Source of the DNA: Rugamonas brunnea
Lineage (GTDB): Bacteria; Pseudomonadota; Gammaproteobacteria; Burkholderiales; Burkholderiaceae_D
Assembly (NCBI RefSeq): GCF_014042345.1
Contig: NZ_JACEZT010000003.1
Coordinates: 62,001-126,000 of the forward strand
Reading direction: 5' to 3'
DNA: 64,000 bases
Position 1 is the stretch's first letter. Every line of letters starts with the position of its first letter. The notes beneath the pieces were generated by a model, which saw only the letters and a program-made list of their open reading frames with translations, was not told the origin of the DNA and made no database searches. A program made the position numbers and the translations under genes. Shown piece after piece: positions 8,512-15,974 of this stretch.

Positions 8512-8863
8512 GAATTTACCTTTATTGTTGTTACCAGAGTGTTACGAGGACAGCGCATCTTATTGTTGAACTGGAGCATCAACGTAGAGCCACTTTCGTT
8601 TTTCTCATGGAGCCACTCCTGGCGCCACGCATGGCACCACTATCCCCGGCGGCCTATGCTGCACCGCAACCACCGGGCCCGCGCGAGGCCGCAAAAAGCA
8701 GGCGCGGCGATCGCCAACGCGCGCCGTGCCACAACGGCGCACACTGGCGCCAGATACGACCTCTTGACGTTTTTTAACAACAATTGACTACTGGTTGGCG
8801 GTCTGATGCCGCGCAAGTGGCGCTACAATGGCACGCAAATTTTTCCCACCCCACAAGGCCACT
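8512..8863. other. divergent intergenic region gabT / MocR regulator
   Basis: About 350 bp without a gene. It holds the direct repeats described separately, a repeated TTATTGTTG word (near 8523 and 8569) in the gabT leader, and TACAAT at 8824-8829, a plausible -10 box for the regulator with no convincing -35. No further element is visible. Confidence 0.6.
8585..8641. promoter_or_regulatory. direct repeats, likely operator of the MocR/GabR regulator
   Basis: Four direct copies of a ten-base unit, consensus TGGNRCCACT, lie at 8585 (TAGAGCCACT), 8608 (TGGAGCCACT), 8620 (TGGCGCCACG) and 8632 (TGGCACCACT). The last three are spaced exactly 12 bp. They sit between gabT and the divergent MocR-type gene. 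Regulators of this family are known to bind direct repeats. Binding here could control both directions. Confidence 0.55.
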
Positions 8864-10393
8864 ATGCGGATCGCATCCCTGTCCGATTTCCTGTTGCAGC
8901 GCATCGATCGCGGCCGCGAAGCCAATGGGGCGCGCAAGGCGGTGAACCGCCAGATCTACCAGGTGATCCGGGAGGCCATCCTGGACCAGTCGCTGCCGGC
9001 CGGGCTGCAACTGCCGTCCTCGCGCTTCCTGGCCCAGGAATTGAAGATGTCGCGCAACACGGTGACCTACGCCTACGACCAATTGCTGGCCGAAGGATTC
9101 CTGGAGTCGCGCGTCGGCGCCGGCACCTTCATCGCCAACACCGAGCCGGACCAGATCGTCACCGCGGCCGCGGCCGCGGCCCCGGCGGGGCCGCTGCAAG
9201 GGGGCGAGCTGTCCCTGTCGACGCGGGGGCAGCAACTGGTTGAGCTGGCAGGCGTCAGCAAGACGCAGTGGGGCGCCTTCATGCCGGGCGTGCCGGACGT
9301 GACGCAATTTCCCAACAAGATATGGGGCCGGCTGCAAAACAAATACTGGCGCCGTTCGCGTTCCGAGCTGCTGACCTATTCCGGCGGCGAAGGCTACCTG
9401 CCGCTGCGCGAAGCGATCGCCGACTATCTGCGCGTGGCGCGCTCGGTGAACTGCGACGCCAGCCAGATCCTGATCACCACCGGCATCCACCAGTCGCTGG
9501 ACCTGGTGGCGCGCATGTTGAGCGATCACGGCGACCATGCATGGGTCGAGGACCCCTGCTATTGGGGCACGCGCAGCGTGCTGCGCTCGGTCGGCGTGCG
9601 GACGGTCGCGATTCCGGTGGACGGCGAAGGCTTGCAACTGCGTCCCGAGGACTTGCGGCATCCGCCGCGCATCATCGTCGTCACGCCCTCGCACCAGTAT
9701 CCGCTGGGGATGGTGATGAGCCTGTCCCGCCGGCGCGCCCTGCTGGAATACGCGGCCGCCAACAACAGCTGGATCGTCGAGGACGACTACGACAGCGAGT
9801 TCCGTTACGGCAGCCGGCCGATCGCCTCGCTGCAGGGACTCGACGTGCATGAGCGGGTGTTATACCTGGGGACGTTCAGCAAGACCCTGTTCCCGGGCCT
9901 GCGGGTCGGTTACATGGTGGTGCCGCCGGTGCTGGCCGAATCGTTTTCCACCGGCCTGTCGGAGCTGTACCGCTGCGGACACAGCTACACCCAGGCGATC
10001 CTGACCGACTTCATGACCGAGGGCCACTTCGCCTCGCACATCCGGCGCATGCGGGTGGTGTACGCGGAGCGCCTGCGGCTGCTGCACGAAGCCATCACCT
10101 TCCATTTCGACGACCGCATCATCATCACCGGCGGCGAGGCCGGCTTGCACCTGGCGCTCGGTTTGCCCGATGCATGCGACGACATCGCGATCTGCGAAGC
10201 GGCCAGGCAACAGGGCATCATCGTGCGGCCGCTGTCGAAGTACTACAGCGACGCGGCGAGCGCGCGGCGCGGCCTGATGCTGGGCTACGGTTGCGTGCCC
10301 GACGAGCAGATCCGCCCCGCCTTCGACATCCTGGCGGGCGTGATCAAAGCGCACTGGCCGGGGGCGCACACCCAGGCCGAACGCGTGAAGTAA
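8864..10393 (+). CDS. MocR/GabR-type PLP-binding transcriptional regulator
   Basis: A GntR winged-helix domain fused to a class I aminotransferase-like domain (509 residues). The DNA-binding part occupies about residues 25-95, with the recognition region LPSSRFLAQELKMSRNTVTYAYDQLLAEG. The aminotransferase-like part runs from about 140 to the end and keeps the PLP-lysine context LGTFSKTLFPGLRVGY. In GabR, PLP plus GABA switches the protein to activate gabT and gabD. The same role is inferred from the divergent position. ATG at 8864 has AAGG 6 bp upstream. ATG at 8828 overlaps a TACAAT box that may be the promoter, so I prefer the shorter start. Confidence 0.88.
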   Translation: MRIASLSDFLLQRIDRGREANGARKAVNRQIYQVIREAILDQSLPAGLQLPSSRFLAQELKMSRNTVTYAYDQLLAEGFLESRVGAGTFIANTEPDQIVTAAAAAAPAGPLQGGELSLSTRGQQLVELAGVSKTQWGAFMPGVPDVTQFPNKIWGRLQNKYWRRSRSELLTYSGGEGYLPLREAIADYLRVARSVNCDASQILITTGIHQSLDLVARMLSDHGDHAWVEDPCYWGTRSVLRSVGVRTVAIPVDGEGLQLRPEDLRHPPRIIVVTPSHQYPLGMVMSLSRRRALLEYAAANNSWIVEDDYDSEFRYGSRPIASLQGLDVHERVLYLGTFSKTLFPGLRVGYMVVPPVLAESFSTGLSELYRCGHSYTQAILTDFMTEGHFASHIRRMRVVYAERLRLLHEAITFHFDDRIIITGGEAGLHLALGLPDACDDIAICEAARQQGIIVRPLSKYYSDAASARRGLMLGYGCVPDEQIRPAFDILAGVIKAHWPGAHTQAERVK

Positions 10394-10501
10394 GCAAGCC
10401 TGCCGCGTGCGGCGACGCTCTCCAGCCAGTGCGGATATGCGCAGGCGACAGAAAGCGCGCGAAATCAATTTTCGCCAAGTACTTGAGTTGAGAGGGGAAA
10501 A

Positions 10502-10577
10502 TGGTGCGGCTGGCGGGGATCGAACCCACGACCCTTGGCTTCGGAGGCCAATACTCTATCCACTGAGCTACAGCCGC
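10502..10577 (-). tRNA. tRNA-Arg, anticodon CCG
   Basis: The minus strand folds into a standard 76-nt tRNA with the 3' CCA encoded. The acceptor stem GCGGCTG pairs with CAGCCGC, the anticodon loop CTCCGAA gives anticodon CCG (reads CGG), and the T-loop is GGTTCGATCC. No integrase or duplicated attachment site is visible beside it. Confidence 0.97.
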
Positions 10578-10661
10578 TTGGGGGAAGATTGAATCGACAC
10601 GAAGGATACCGTCTTTCGTCAAATCCGTCCATGGAAAGTGTCGTTTTAGCCGGCATTTCCG

Positions 10662-10690
10662 TTCCAAGGGGCAGTTTTTGAGTCTATAAT
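10662..10690 (+). promoter_or_regulatory. candidate promoter of the cytochrome c gene
   Basis: A perfect -10 box TATAAT lies at 10685-10690, with a weak -35 candidate TTCCAA 17 bp upstream. It is about 85 bp from the cytochrome start and in the same direction. Confidence 0.5.
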
Positions 10691-10774
10691 CGCCCGTTTG
10701 GCGAGGGTTTGTACGGCAAGACGCAAAGACAATTCTTCGCATGGCCCACCTGCTTCGAAACTAAAAAGGACATC

Positions 10775-11332
10775 ATGAGCGACGCACACAACGAACACGA
10801 ATCCGCCATCAAGACCCCTAAACAACTGATTGTCGCCGTGATCGGCTTCTTCGCTGTGGTCATCTTTGGCATCATCCTGCTGGTGCAGTATGTGACCACC
10901 GACAAGCTGACCGGTCGTGGTTCCGACAGCCAGTCGGCTGAATCCGTCGCCGCCCGTTTGCGTCCCGTCGCCGATGACGGCTTCACCCTGAAAGATGCCA
11001 GCGGTCCCAAGCAGCTGCAAAGCGGCGAAGCCGTCTACACCGCTGTTTGCGCGGCTTGCCACGGTTCCGGCGCGGCCGGTTCGCCCAAGTTCGGCGACGC
11101 CGGCGCCTGGGGCCCACGCATCGCCCAAGGCTACGACACGCTGCTCAAGCACGCCATCGAAGGTATCCGCGCCATGCCGGCCAAGGGCGGCAACCCCGAC
11201 CTGGACGACGTGGAAGTGGCGCGCGCCGTGGTGCACATGGCCAACGCCGGCGGCGCCAAGTTCAAGGAGCCTGCCGCTCCCGCCGCCGCTGCGGAAGGCG
11301 CTTCGGCTGCCTCCGCCGCCTCGGCGCAGTAA
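10775..11332 (+). CDS. membrane-anchored class I cytochrome c (c5-like)
   Basis: Electron carrier of the respiratory chain, 185 residues. An uncleaved N-terminal anchor (about residues 17-40) holds a periplasmic domain with one haem-binding motif CAACH (Cys92, Cys95, His96). The probable axial Met is Met134 in IRAMPAKGG. The C-terminus is a low-complexity Ala/Ser/Pro tail. The start at 10775 follows AAAAAGGA; the frame is open upstream but has no ribosome-binding site there. The gene stands alone between a tRNA gene and a strong terminator, so it is monocistronic. The partner oxidase is not in the window. Confidence 0.9.
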   Translation: MSDAHNEHESAIKTPKQLIVAVIGFFAVVIFGIILLVQYVTTDKLTGRGSDSQSAESVAARLRPVADDGFTLKDASGPKQLQSGEAVYTAVCAACHGSGAAGSPKFGDAGAWGPRIAQGYDTLLKHAIEGIRAMPAKGGNPDLDDVEVARAVVHMANAGGAKFKEPAAPAAAAEGASAASAASAQ

Positions 11333-11345
11333 GCGCTCCGCTCGC

Positions 11346-11405
11346 GGCGCCGGACAATCCGGCGCCATCATTAAAACCGCTCCGTCAGACGAGCGGTTTT
11401 TTTTT
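11346..11405 (+). terminator. double-hairpin terminator of the cytochrome c gene
   Basis: A perfect 9-bp hairpin (GGCGCCGGA, 11346-11366) is followed by AAAACCGCTC/GAGCGGTTTT with an 8-base loop (11373-11400) and a run of T to 11405. The second is a textbook intrinsic terminator. Confidence 0.9.
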
Positions 11406-11421
11406 GCAATGTGCGCAGGTC

Positions 11422-11453
11422 AAAACCAGGGTCAGACCCAAGGGTCAGACTCC
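11422..11453. repeat. REP-like GGGTCAG element, copy 1
   Basis: Two direct copies of a GGGTCAGAC word (GGGTCAGACCC at 11429, GGGTCAGACTCC at 11442) follow AAAACCA. The first copy is itself nearly palindromic. Related words occur near 18160, 35656 and 51400, always just beyond a gene end. Confidence 0.55.
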
Positions 11454-11464
11454 AACATCGTTAT

Positions 11465-11492
11465 AAAAAAGGGCCGCCCGCAGGCGGCCCTT
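11465..11492 (-). terminator. intrinsic terminator of the first M13 peptidase gene
   Basis: AAGGGCCGCC and GGCGGCCCTT pair around a 4-base loop. On the minus strand a run of T follows. It lies about 20 bp beyond the peptidase stop and probably ends the three-peptidase array. Confidence 0.88.
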
Positions 11493-11512
11493 CGTGTTGC
11501 CTCAGCAGGCGA

Positions 11513-13594
11513 TTACCACATGATCACGCGGTCTTTTGGCTCCAGGTACATCTTGTCGCCCTTCTTCACGCCGAACGCGCTGTAGAAGCCGGGCTGGTTG
11601 CGCATGGTGCCGTTGGCGCGGAACTGGCCCGGCGAGTGCGGGTCGGTCTTGATCTGGACGATCTGTTGCGGTTCGCGCATCTTCATGCGCCACACTTGCG
11701 CGAAGCCCATGAAGAAGCGCTGGTCGCCCGTCAGGCCGTCGATCACCGGCGCTGGCTTGCCGTGCAGCGACAGCTTGTAGGCCTTGTACGCGATCGCCAC
11801 GCCCGAGTTGTCGGCGATGTTCTCGCCCAGCGTCAGTTCGCCGTTCACATGGTAGCCAGGCAGCGGGCTGAACTGGTTGTACTGGTCGACCAGCATCTTG
11901 GTCTTGGCCGCGAAGTTCTTGTGGTCGGCCGGGGTCCACCAGTCGCGCAGGTTGCCGTCGCCGTCGTATTGGGCGCCCTGGTCGTCGAAGCCGTGGCTGA
12001 TCTCGTGGCCGATCACGCCGCCGATGGCGCCGTAGTTGACGGCGTCGTCCGCGTTGGCGTCAAAGAACGGTGGCTGCAGGATCGAGGCCGGGAACACGAT
12101 CTCGTTCATTTCCGGGTTGTAGTAGGCGTTCACGGTCTGCGGCGTCATGCCCCACTCGTCGCGGTCGATCGGCTTGCCCAGCTTGTTCAGTTCCTTGTCG
12201 TAGTCGAACTTATTGGAGCGCAGCACGTTGCCCACCAGGTCGTCGGCCGACACGGTCAGCTTCGAGTAGTCGCGCCATTTGTTCGGGTAGCCGATCTTGG
12301 TGGTGAACTTGGCCAGCTTCGCTTGCGCCTGCTTCTTGGTGGTCGGGCTCATCCAGTCCAGCGTCTCGATGCTGGTCTTGTAGGTGGCCAGCAGGTTCTT
12401 GACCAGCTGTTCCATGCGCGCCTTGCGCTCGGCCGGGAAGTACTGCTCCACGTACAACTTGCCCACGGACTCGCCCAGCGCACCTTCGGTCACGCTCACG
12501 CCACGCTTCCAGCGCGGACGCATTTCCGTCACGCCGCTCAGCACGGTGCCGTAGAAGGCGAAGTTCTCGTCCACGTAGGCCTTGCTCAGGTAAGGCGCGT
12601 TGGCGTGGATCACCTGCCACTGGAAGTAGGCTTTCCAGGTTTCCAGCGGGGTGGCGGCCAGCACGTCGTTGAAGCCTTGCACGTAGGTGGGCTGGCCCAC
12701 GATCACGTAGCCGGTCTTGCCGGCGATGCCGGTTTCATTGAGCCAGGTGGTCCAGTCAAAGCCCGAGGCCAGGCCGCTCAGCTTGGCCAGCTCGACCTTG
12801 TTGTAGCCCTTGACCGGGTCGCGCAGTTCGACCTTGGTCCATTGCACCTTGGCCAGCGCCGTTTCCAGCGCGACGATGGCCTTGGCATCGGCGGCCGCGT
12901 TGGCGTCGCCGGCCAGCGTCAGCATCTTGGCCACGTGCAGTTCATACTTGGCCAGCGTGTCGGCCATCTTGGCGTCGTCCAGCTTCAGGTAGTAGTCGCG
13001 GTCCGGCAGGCCCAGGCCCGATTGCTGGATGTCGGCCACGTACTTGGTCGAATCCTTGTTGTCCTGGTGGATGCCGAAGTTCAGCGGCGCGCCGAAGCCA
13101 ACCTGGTTGAAGTGGGCGATCAGGGCCGGGATCTGCTGCTTGTCGCTCAGGGCGGCCACTTTGGCCAGCTCGGCGTTCAGCGGGGTCAGGCCCAGTTGTT
13201 CGATCTTCGCTTCGTCCATGAAGCTGGCGTAGAAGTCGCCGATGCGCTGCGCGTCGGAACCGGCCACCTTGTTCTTGGCGTTGGCGGCGTTCTCGATGAT
13301 GGCGCGCAGTTGCGGCTGGATGTCGTCGCGCAGCTTGGCGAACGTGCCCCAGCTCGACTTGTCGGCCGGGATTTCCGTGGTGGCCAGCCATTTGCCGTTC
13401 AGGTGGGTGAAGAAGTCATCCTGCGCGCGCACGGACGATTCGATGTATTCGGTGGCGATGCCCGAGGTCAGCTTGGCGCCGGCGGCCTTGGTGGAGGCGG
13501 CGGTCATGGTCTTGGCCGTGTTGGCAGGTTCGGCGGCGCCGGCGTAGCCTGCGATCAGGCTCAGGGTTAATGCACTCAACAGATAACGTTTCAC
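11513..13594 (-). CDS. M13 family zinc metallopeptidase (PepO/neprilysin-like), paralogue 1
   Basis: Secreted or periplasmic zinc endopeptidase of 693 residues, a family that cleaves short oligopeptides inside a closed chamber. Signal peptide: MKRYLLSALTLSLIAGYAGA. The catalytic domain has NAYYNPEMNEIVFPA for substrate backbone binding, the zinc motif HEISH at 530-534, GENIADNSG with the third zinc ligand, and the C-terminal VIMW that ends the family (usual xxCxW box without the Cys). The GTG start has GAGGA 8 bp upstream. It is the most downstream of three tandem paralogues on the minus strand and is very like the third copy in its C-terminal third. All active-site residues are intact. Confidence 0.92.
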   Translation of the reverse strand: MKRYLLSALTLSLIAGYAGAAEPANTAKTMTAASTKAAGAKLTSGIATEYIESSVRAQDDFFTHLNGKWLATTEIPADKSSWGTFAKLRDDIQPQLRAIIENAANAKNKVAGSDAQRIGDFYASFMDEAKIEQLGLTPLNAELAKVAALSDKQQIPALIAHFNQVGFGAPLNFGIHQDNKDSTKYVADIQQSGLGLPDRDYYLKLDDAKMADTLAKYELHVAKMLTLAGDANAAADAKAIVALETALAKVQWTKVELRDPVKGYNKVELAKLSGLASGFDWTTWLNETGIAGKTGYVIVGQPTYVQGFNDVLAATPLETWKAYFQWQVIHANAPYLSKAYVDENFAFYGTVLSGVTEMRPRWKRGVSVTEGALGESVGKLYVEQYFPAERKARMEQLVKNLLATYKTSIETLDWMSPTTKKQAQAKLAKFTTKIGYPNKWRDYSKLTVSADDLVGNVLRSNKFDYDKELNKLGKPIDRDEWGMTPQTVNAYYNPEMNEIVFPASILQPPFFDANADDAVNYGAIGGVIGHEISHGFDDQGAQYDGDGNLRDWWTPADHKNFAAKTKMLVDQYNQFSPLPGYHVNGELTLGENIADNSGVAIAYKAYKLSLHGKPAPVIDGLTGDQRFFMGFAQVWRMKMREPQQIVQIKTDPHSPGQFRANGTMRNQPGFYSAFGVKKGDKMYLEPKDRVIMW

Positions 13595-13700
13595 GGAAAT
13601 ATCCTCATTGTTTGTAACGAAAAAGATCGCCCCTGGACTTTTGGCCCATCATTGACTTTATCACAAGCCCATGACCGGGAGCGAATGAAAATCGCCCTGC

Positions 13701-15782
13701 TTACCACATGCTCACGCGCTGCTTGGGCGGCAAATACATCTTGTCGCCGGGCTTGACCCCGAACGCCGCGTAGAACGGCGCCTGGTTGCGCACCGTGCCG
13801 TTGGCGCGGAAGCGATCCGGCGCGTGCGGGTCGCTCTTCAGGTAAACAATCTGCTGGGCGTCGCGGATCTTGCTGCGCCATACCTGGCCGAAGCCCATGT
13901 AGAAACGCTGGTCGCCCGTGAGGCCATCGATCACCGGCGCCGGCTGGCCGTTCAGCGCGATCTGGTAAGCCTTGTAGGCGATGGCGATGCCGGAATTGTC
14001 GGCGATGTTCTCGCCCAGCGTCAGCGCGCCGTTCACGTGGTAGCCCTTGACCGGACTGAACGCGCTGTATTGCTGGACCAGCATCTTGCTCTTGGCCGCG
14101 AACTGCTTGTGGTCGGCCGCCGTCCACCAATCGCGCAGGTTGCCGTCGCCGTCGTACTGGGCGCCCTGGTCGTCGAAACCGTGGCTGATCTCGTGGCCGA
14201 TCACGGCGCCGATGGCGCCATAGTTGACGGCGTCGTCGGCGTCCGCGTCGAAGAACGGCGGTTGCAGGATGGCGGCCGGGAACACGATCTCGTTCATCTC
14301 CGGATTGTAGTACGCGTTCACGGTCTGCGGCGTCATGCCCCATTCCTCGCGGTCGATGGGCTGGCCCAGCTTGGCCAGCTGGCGCTCATAGGCGAACGCG
14401 TTGGCGCGCAGCACGTTGCCCACCAGGTCGTCACGCTGCACCACCAGGCTGGAATAATCGCGCCATTTGTTGGGATAGCCGATCTTGGTGGTGAACTTGG
14501 CCAGCTTCGCCTGCGCCTGTTGCTTGGTGGCCGGACTCATCCAGTCCAGGGTGGCGATGCTTTGCTTGTAGGCGGCCAGCAGGTTGGCCACCAACTGCTC
14601 CATGCGCGCCTTGCGCTCGGGCGGGAAGTGCTGTTCCACGTACAGCTTGCCCAAGCTCTCGCCGAGCGCGTTGTCGGTGGCGTTCACGGCCCGCTTCCAA
14701 CGCGGCTGCTGCTCGGGCACGTCGCTCAGCACCTTGCCGTAGAAGGCGAAGTTCTCGGTGGCGAACCCTTGCGACAGGTAGGGCGCGTTGGCGTGGATCA
14801 CCTGCCACTGGAAATAGGCTTGCCACGTGGCCAGCGGCGTCTGCTCCAGCAGGCGGGCCATGCCCTTCAGATAGCTGGGCTGGCTGACGATCACGTAATC
14901 GACCTTGCCGGCCAGGCCGGTCTGCTGCAAGTAACCGGCCCAGTCATAGCCGGGCAGCAGCTTGGGCAACTGGTCCAGCGCCACCTTGTTGTAGGCCTTG
15001 ACGGGATCGCGCAGCTCGACCTTGGTCCACTGGATCTTCGCCATCGCCGTTTCCAGCGCCACGATGGCGCGCGCCTCGTCGACGGCTTGCGCATGGCCGG
15101 CCAGCGCCAGCATGCGCGCCACGTGCTGCTGGTATTTGGCCAGCGTGGCGGCGAGCTTGGCGTCGTGCGGCTTCAGGTAATAGTCGCGGTCGGGCAAGCC
15201 CAGGCCGTCCTGGTACAGGTCGGCCACGTACTTGGTCGAATCCTTGTTGTCCTGGTGGACGCCATAGGCATACGGCGCCGTGAAGCCCAGGCGGTTGAAA
15301 TGGGCGATCAGGGCGGCGATGTCCTGCTTGCCACGCAGGGCGGTTACGCGGTCCAGCTCGGCTTGTAGCGGGGCCAGGCCCAGTTGCTCCAGTCTGGCCT
15401 CGTCCATATAACTGGCGTAGAAGTCGCCGATGCGCTGGGCGTCCGAGCCGGGCGCCCGGTTGGGGTCGGCGGCGGCCGCTTCGATGATGGCGCGCAGTTG
15501 CGGCTTGGTGTCGTCATCGAGTTTTTCGAATGCGCCCCAGCTGGCCTTGTCGGCCGGGATGGCCGTGCTGGCCAGCCATTTGCCGTTCAGGTTGGTGAAA
15601 AAGTCGTCCTGGGCCCGCACCGACGGGTCCATATTGGCGACGGCGATGCCGGAGGCGCGCAGGGCGGCCGTTCCCTGCCGCGCGGCGGTGGCGCCCTCTT
15701 CCGCTTGCGCGCAAGGCAGGCCAGAGCCGGCCATTGCTGCCATGACGGCCAGCGCGCCGGCGCTGATGACATGAATTTTCAA
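13701..15782 (-). CDS. M13 family zinc metallopeptidase, paralogue 2
   Basis: Exported zinc endopeptidase, 693 residues, the same length as paralogue 1, with HEISH at the same positions 530-534. NAYYNPEMNEIVFPA and GENIADNSG are conserved and the chain ends VSMW. The TTG start at 15782 is chosen because GGGGGAG lies 7 bp upstream and the product then begins KIHVISAGALAVMAAMAGSG, a good signal peptide. The ATG at 15809 has no ribosome-binding site and would bury the signal. It lies between paralogues 1 and 3 in the same direction, after a terminator, so it probably has its own promoter. Substrate unknown. Confidence 0.9.
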   Translation of the reverse strand: MKIHVISAGALAVMAAMAGSGLPCAQAEEGATAARQGTAALRASGIAVANMDPSVRAQDDFFTNLNGKWLASTAIPADKASWGAFEKLDDDTKPQLRAIIEAAAADPNRAPGSDAQRIGDFYASYMDEARLEQLGLAPLQAELDRVTALRGKQDIAALIAHFNRLGFTAPYAYGVHQDNKDSTKYVADLYQDGLGLPDRDYYLKPHDAKLAATLAKYQQHVARMLALAGHAQAVDEARAIVALETAMAKIQWTKVELRDPVKAYNKVALDQLPKLLPGYDWAGYLQQTGLAGKVDYVIVSQPSYLKGMARLLEQTPLATWQAYFQWQVIHANAPYLSQGFATENFAFYGKVLSDVPEQQPRWKRAVNATDNALGESLGKLYVEQHFPPERKARMEQLVANLLAAYKQSIATLDWMSPATKQQAQAKLAKFTTKIGYPNKWRDYSSLVVQRDDLVGNVLRANAFAYERQLAKLGQPIDREEWGMTPQTVNAYYNPEMNEIVFPAAILQPPFFDADADDAVNYGAIGAVIGHEISHGFDDQGAQYDGDGNLRDWWTAADHKQFAAKSKMLVQQYSAFSPVKGYHVNGALTLGENIADNSGIAIAYKAYQIALNGQPAPVIDGLTGDQRFYMGFGQVWRSKIRDAQQIVYLKSDPHAPDRFRANGTVRNQAPFYAAFGVKPGDKMYLPPKQRVSMW

Positions 15783-15868
15783 GGTCTCTCTCCCCCAGGT
15801 AAAGGTCATATTTCAATTTTTATGGGTAGCATGACGGGACTGTATCATGTCATCGAGACATTAGTAAC

Positions 15869-15906
15869 AAAAAGACCACGCCGGATCGCTCGGGCATGGT
15901 CTTTTT
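15869..15906 (-). terminator. intrinsic terminator after the third M13 peptidase gene
   Basis: AAAAAGACCA and TGGTCTTTTT pair perfectly around an 18-base loop that can itself extend the stem (CGCC with GGGC). It has T-runs in both directions, so it could work on either strand. It separates paralogue 3 from paralogue 2. Confidence 0.85.
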
Positions 15907-15922
15907 GCTACGACATCGTGCT

Positions 15923-15974
15923 TTACCAGGTACGCGTTACCAGATGCGCATTACCAGATGCGCATTACCAGATG
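15923..15974. repeat. 14-bp tandem repeat over the stop codon of M13 paralogue 3
   Basis: The unit TTACCAGATGCGCA occurs exactly at 15937 and 15951, as a decayed copy at 15923 (TTACCAGGTACGCG), and as a partial copy at 15965 that contains the real stop. On the coding strand each unit reads ATCTGGTAA, so the final Trp and stop codon have been copied downstream. Confidence 0.85.

Noticed and set aside
8784..8829. TTGACT at 8784 as -35 box of the MocR-type gene
   Set aside because: Its distance to the TACAAT box is far over 17-18 bp, so the two do not form one promoter.
10502..10577. tRNA-Arg as a possible integration site
   Set aside because: No integrase gene and no duplicate of the tRNA 3' end was seen within the window.
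11411..13570. 719-codon open frame opposite M13 paralogue 1
   Set aside because: Mirror of a conserved peptidase; similar shadows occur opposite paralogues 2 and 3, as expected from codon bias.
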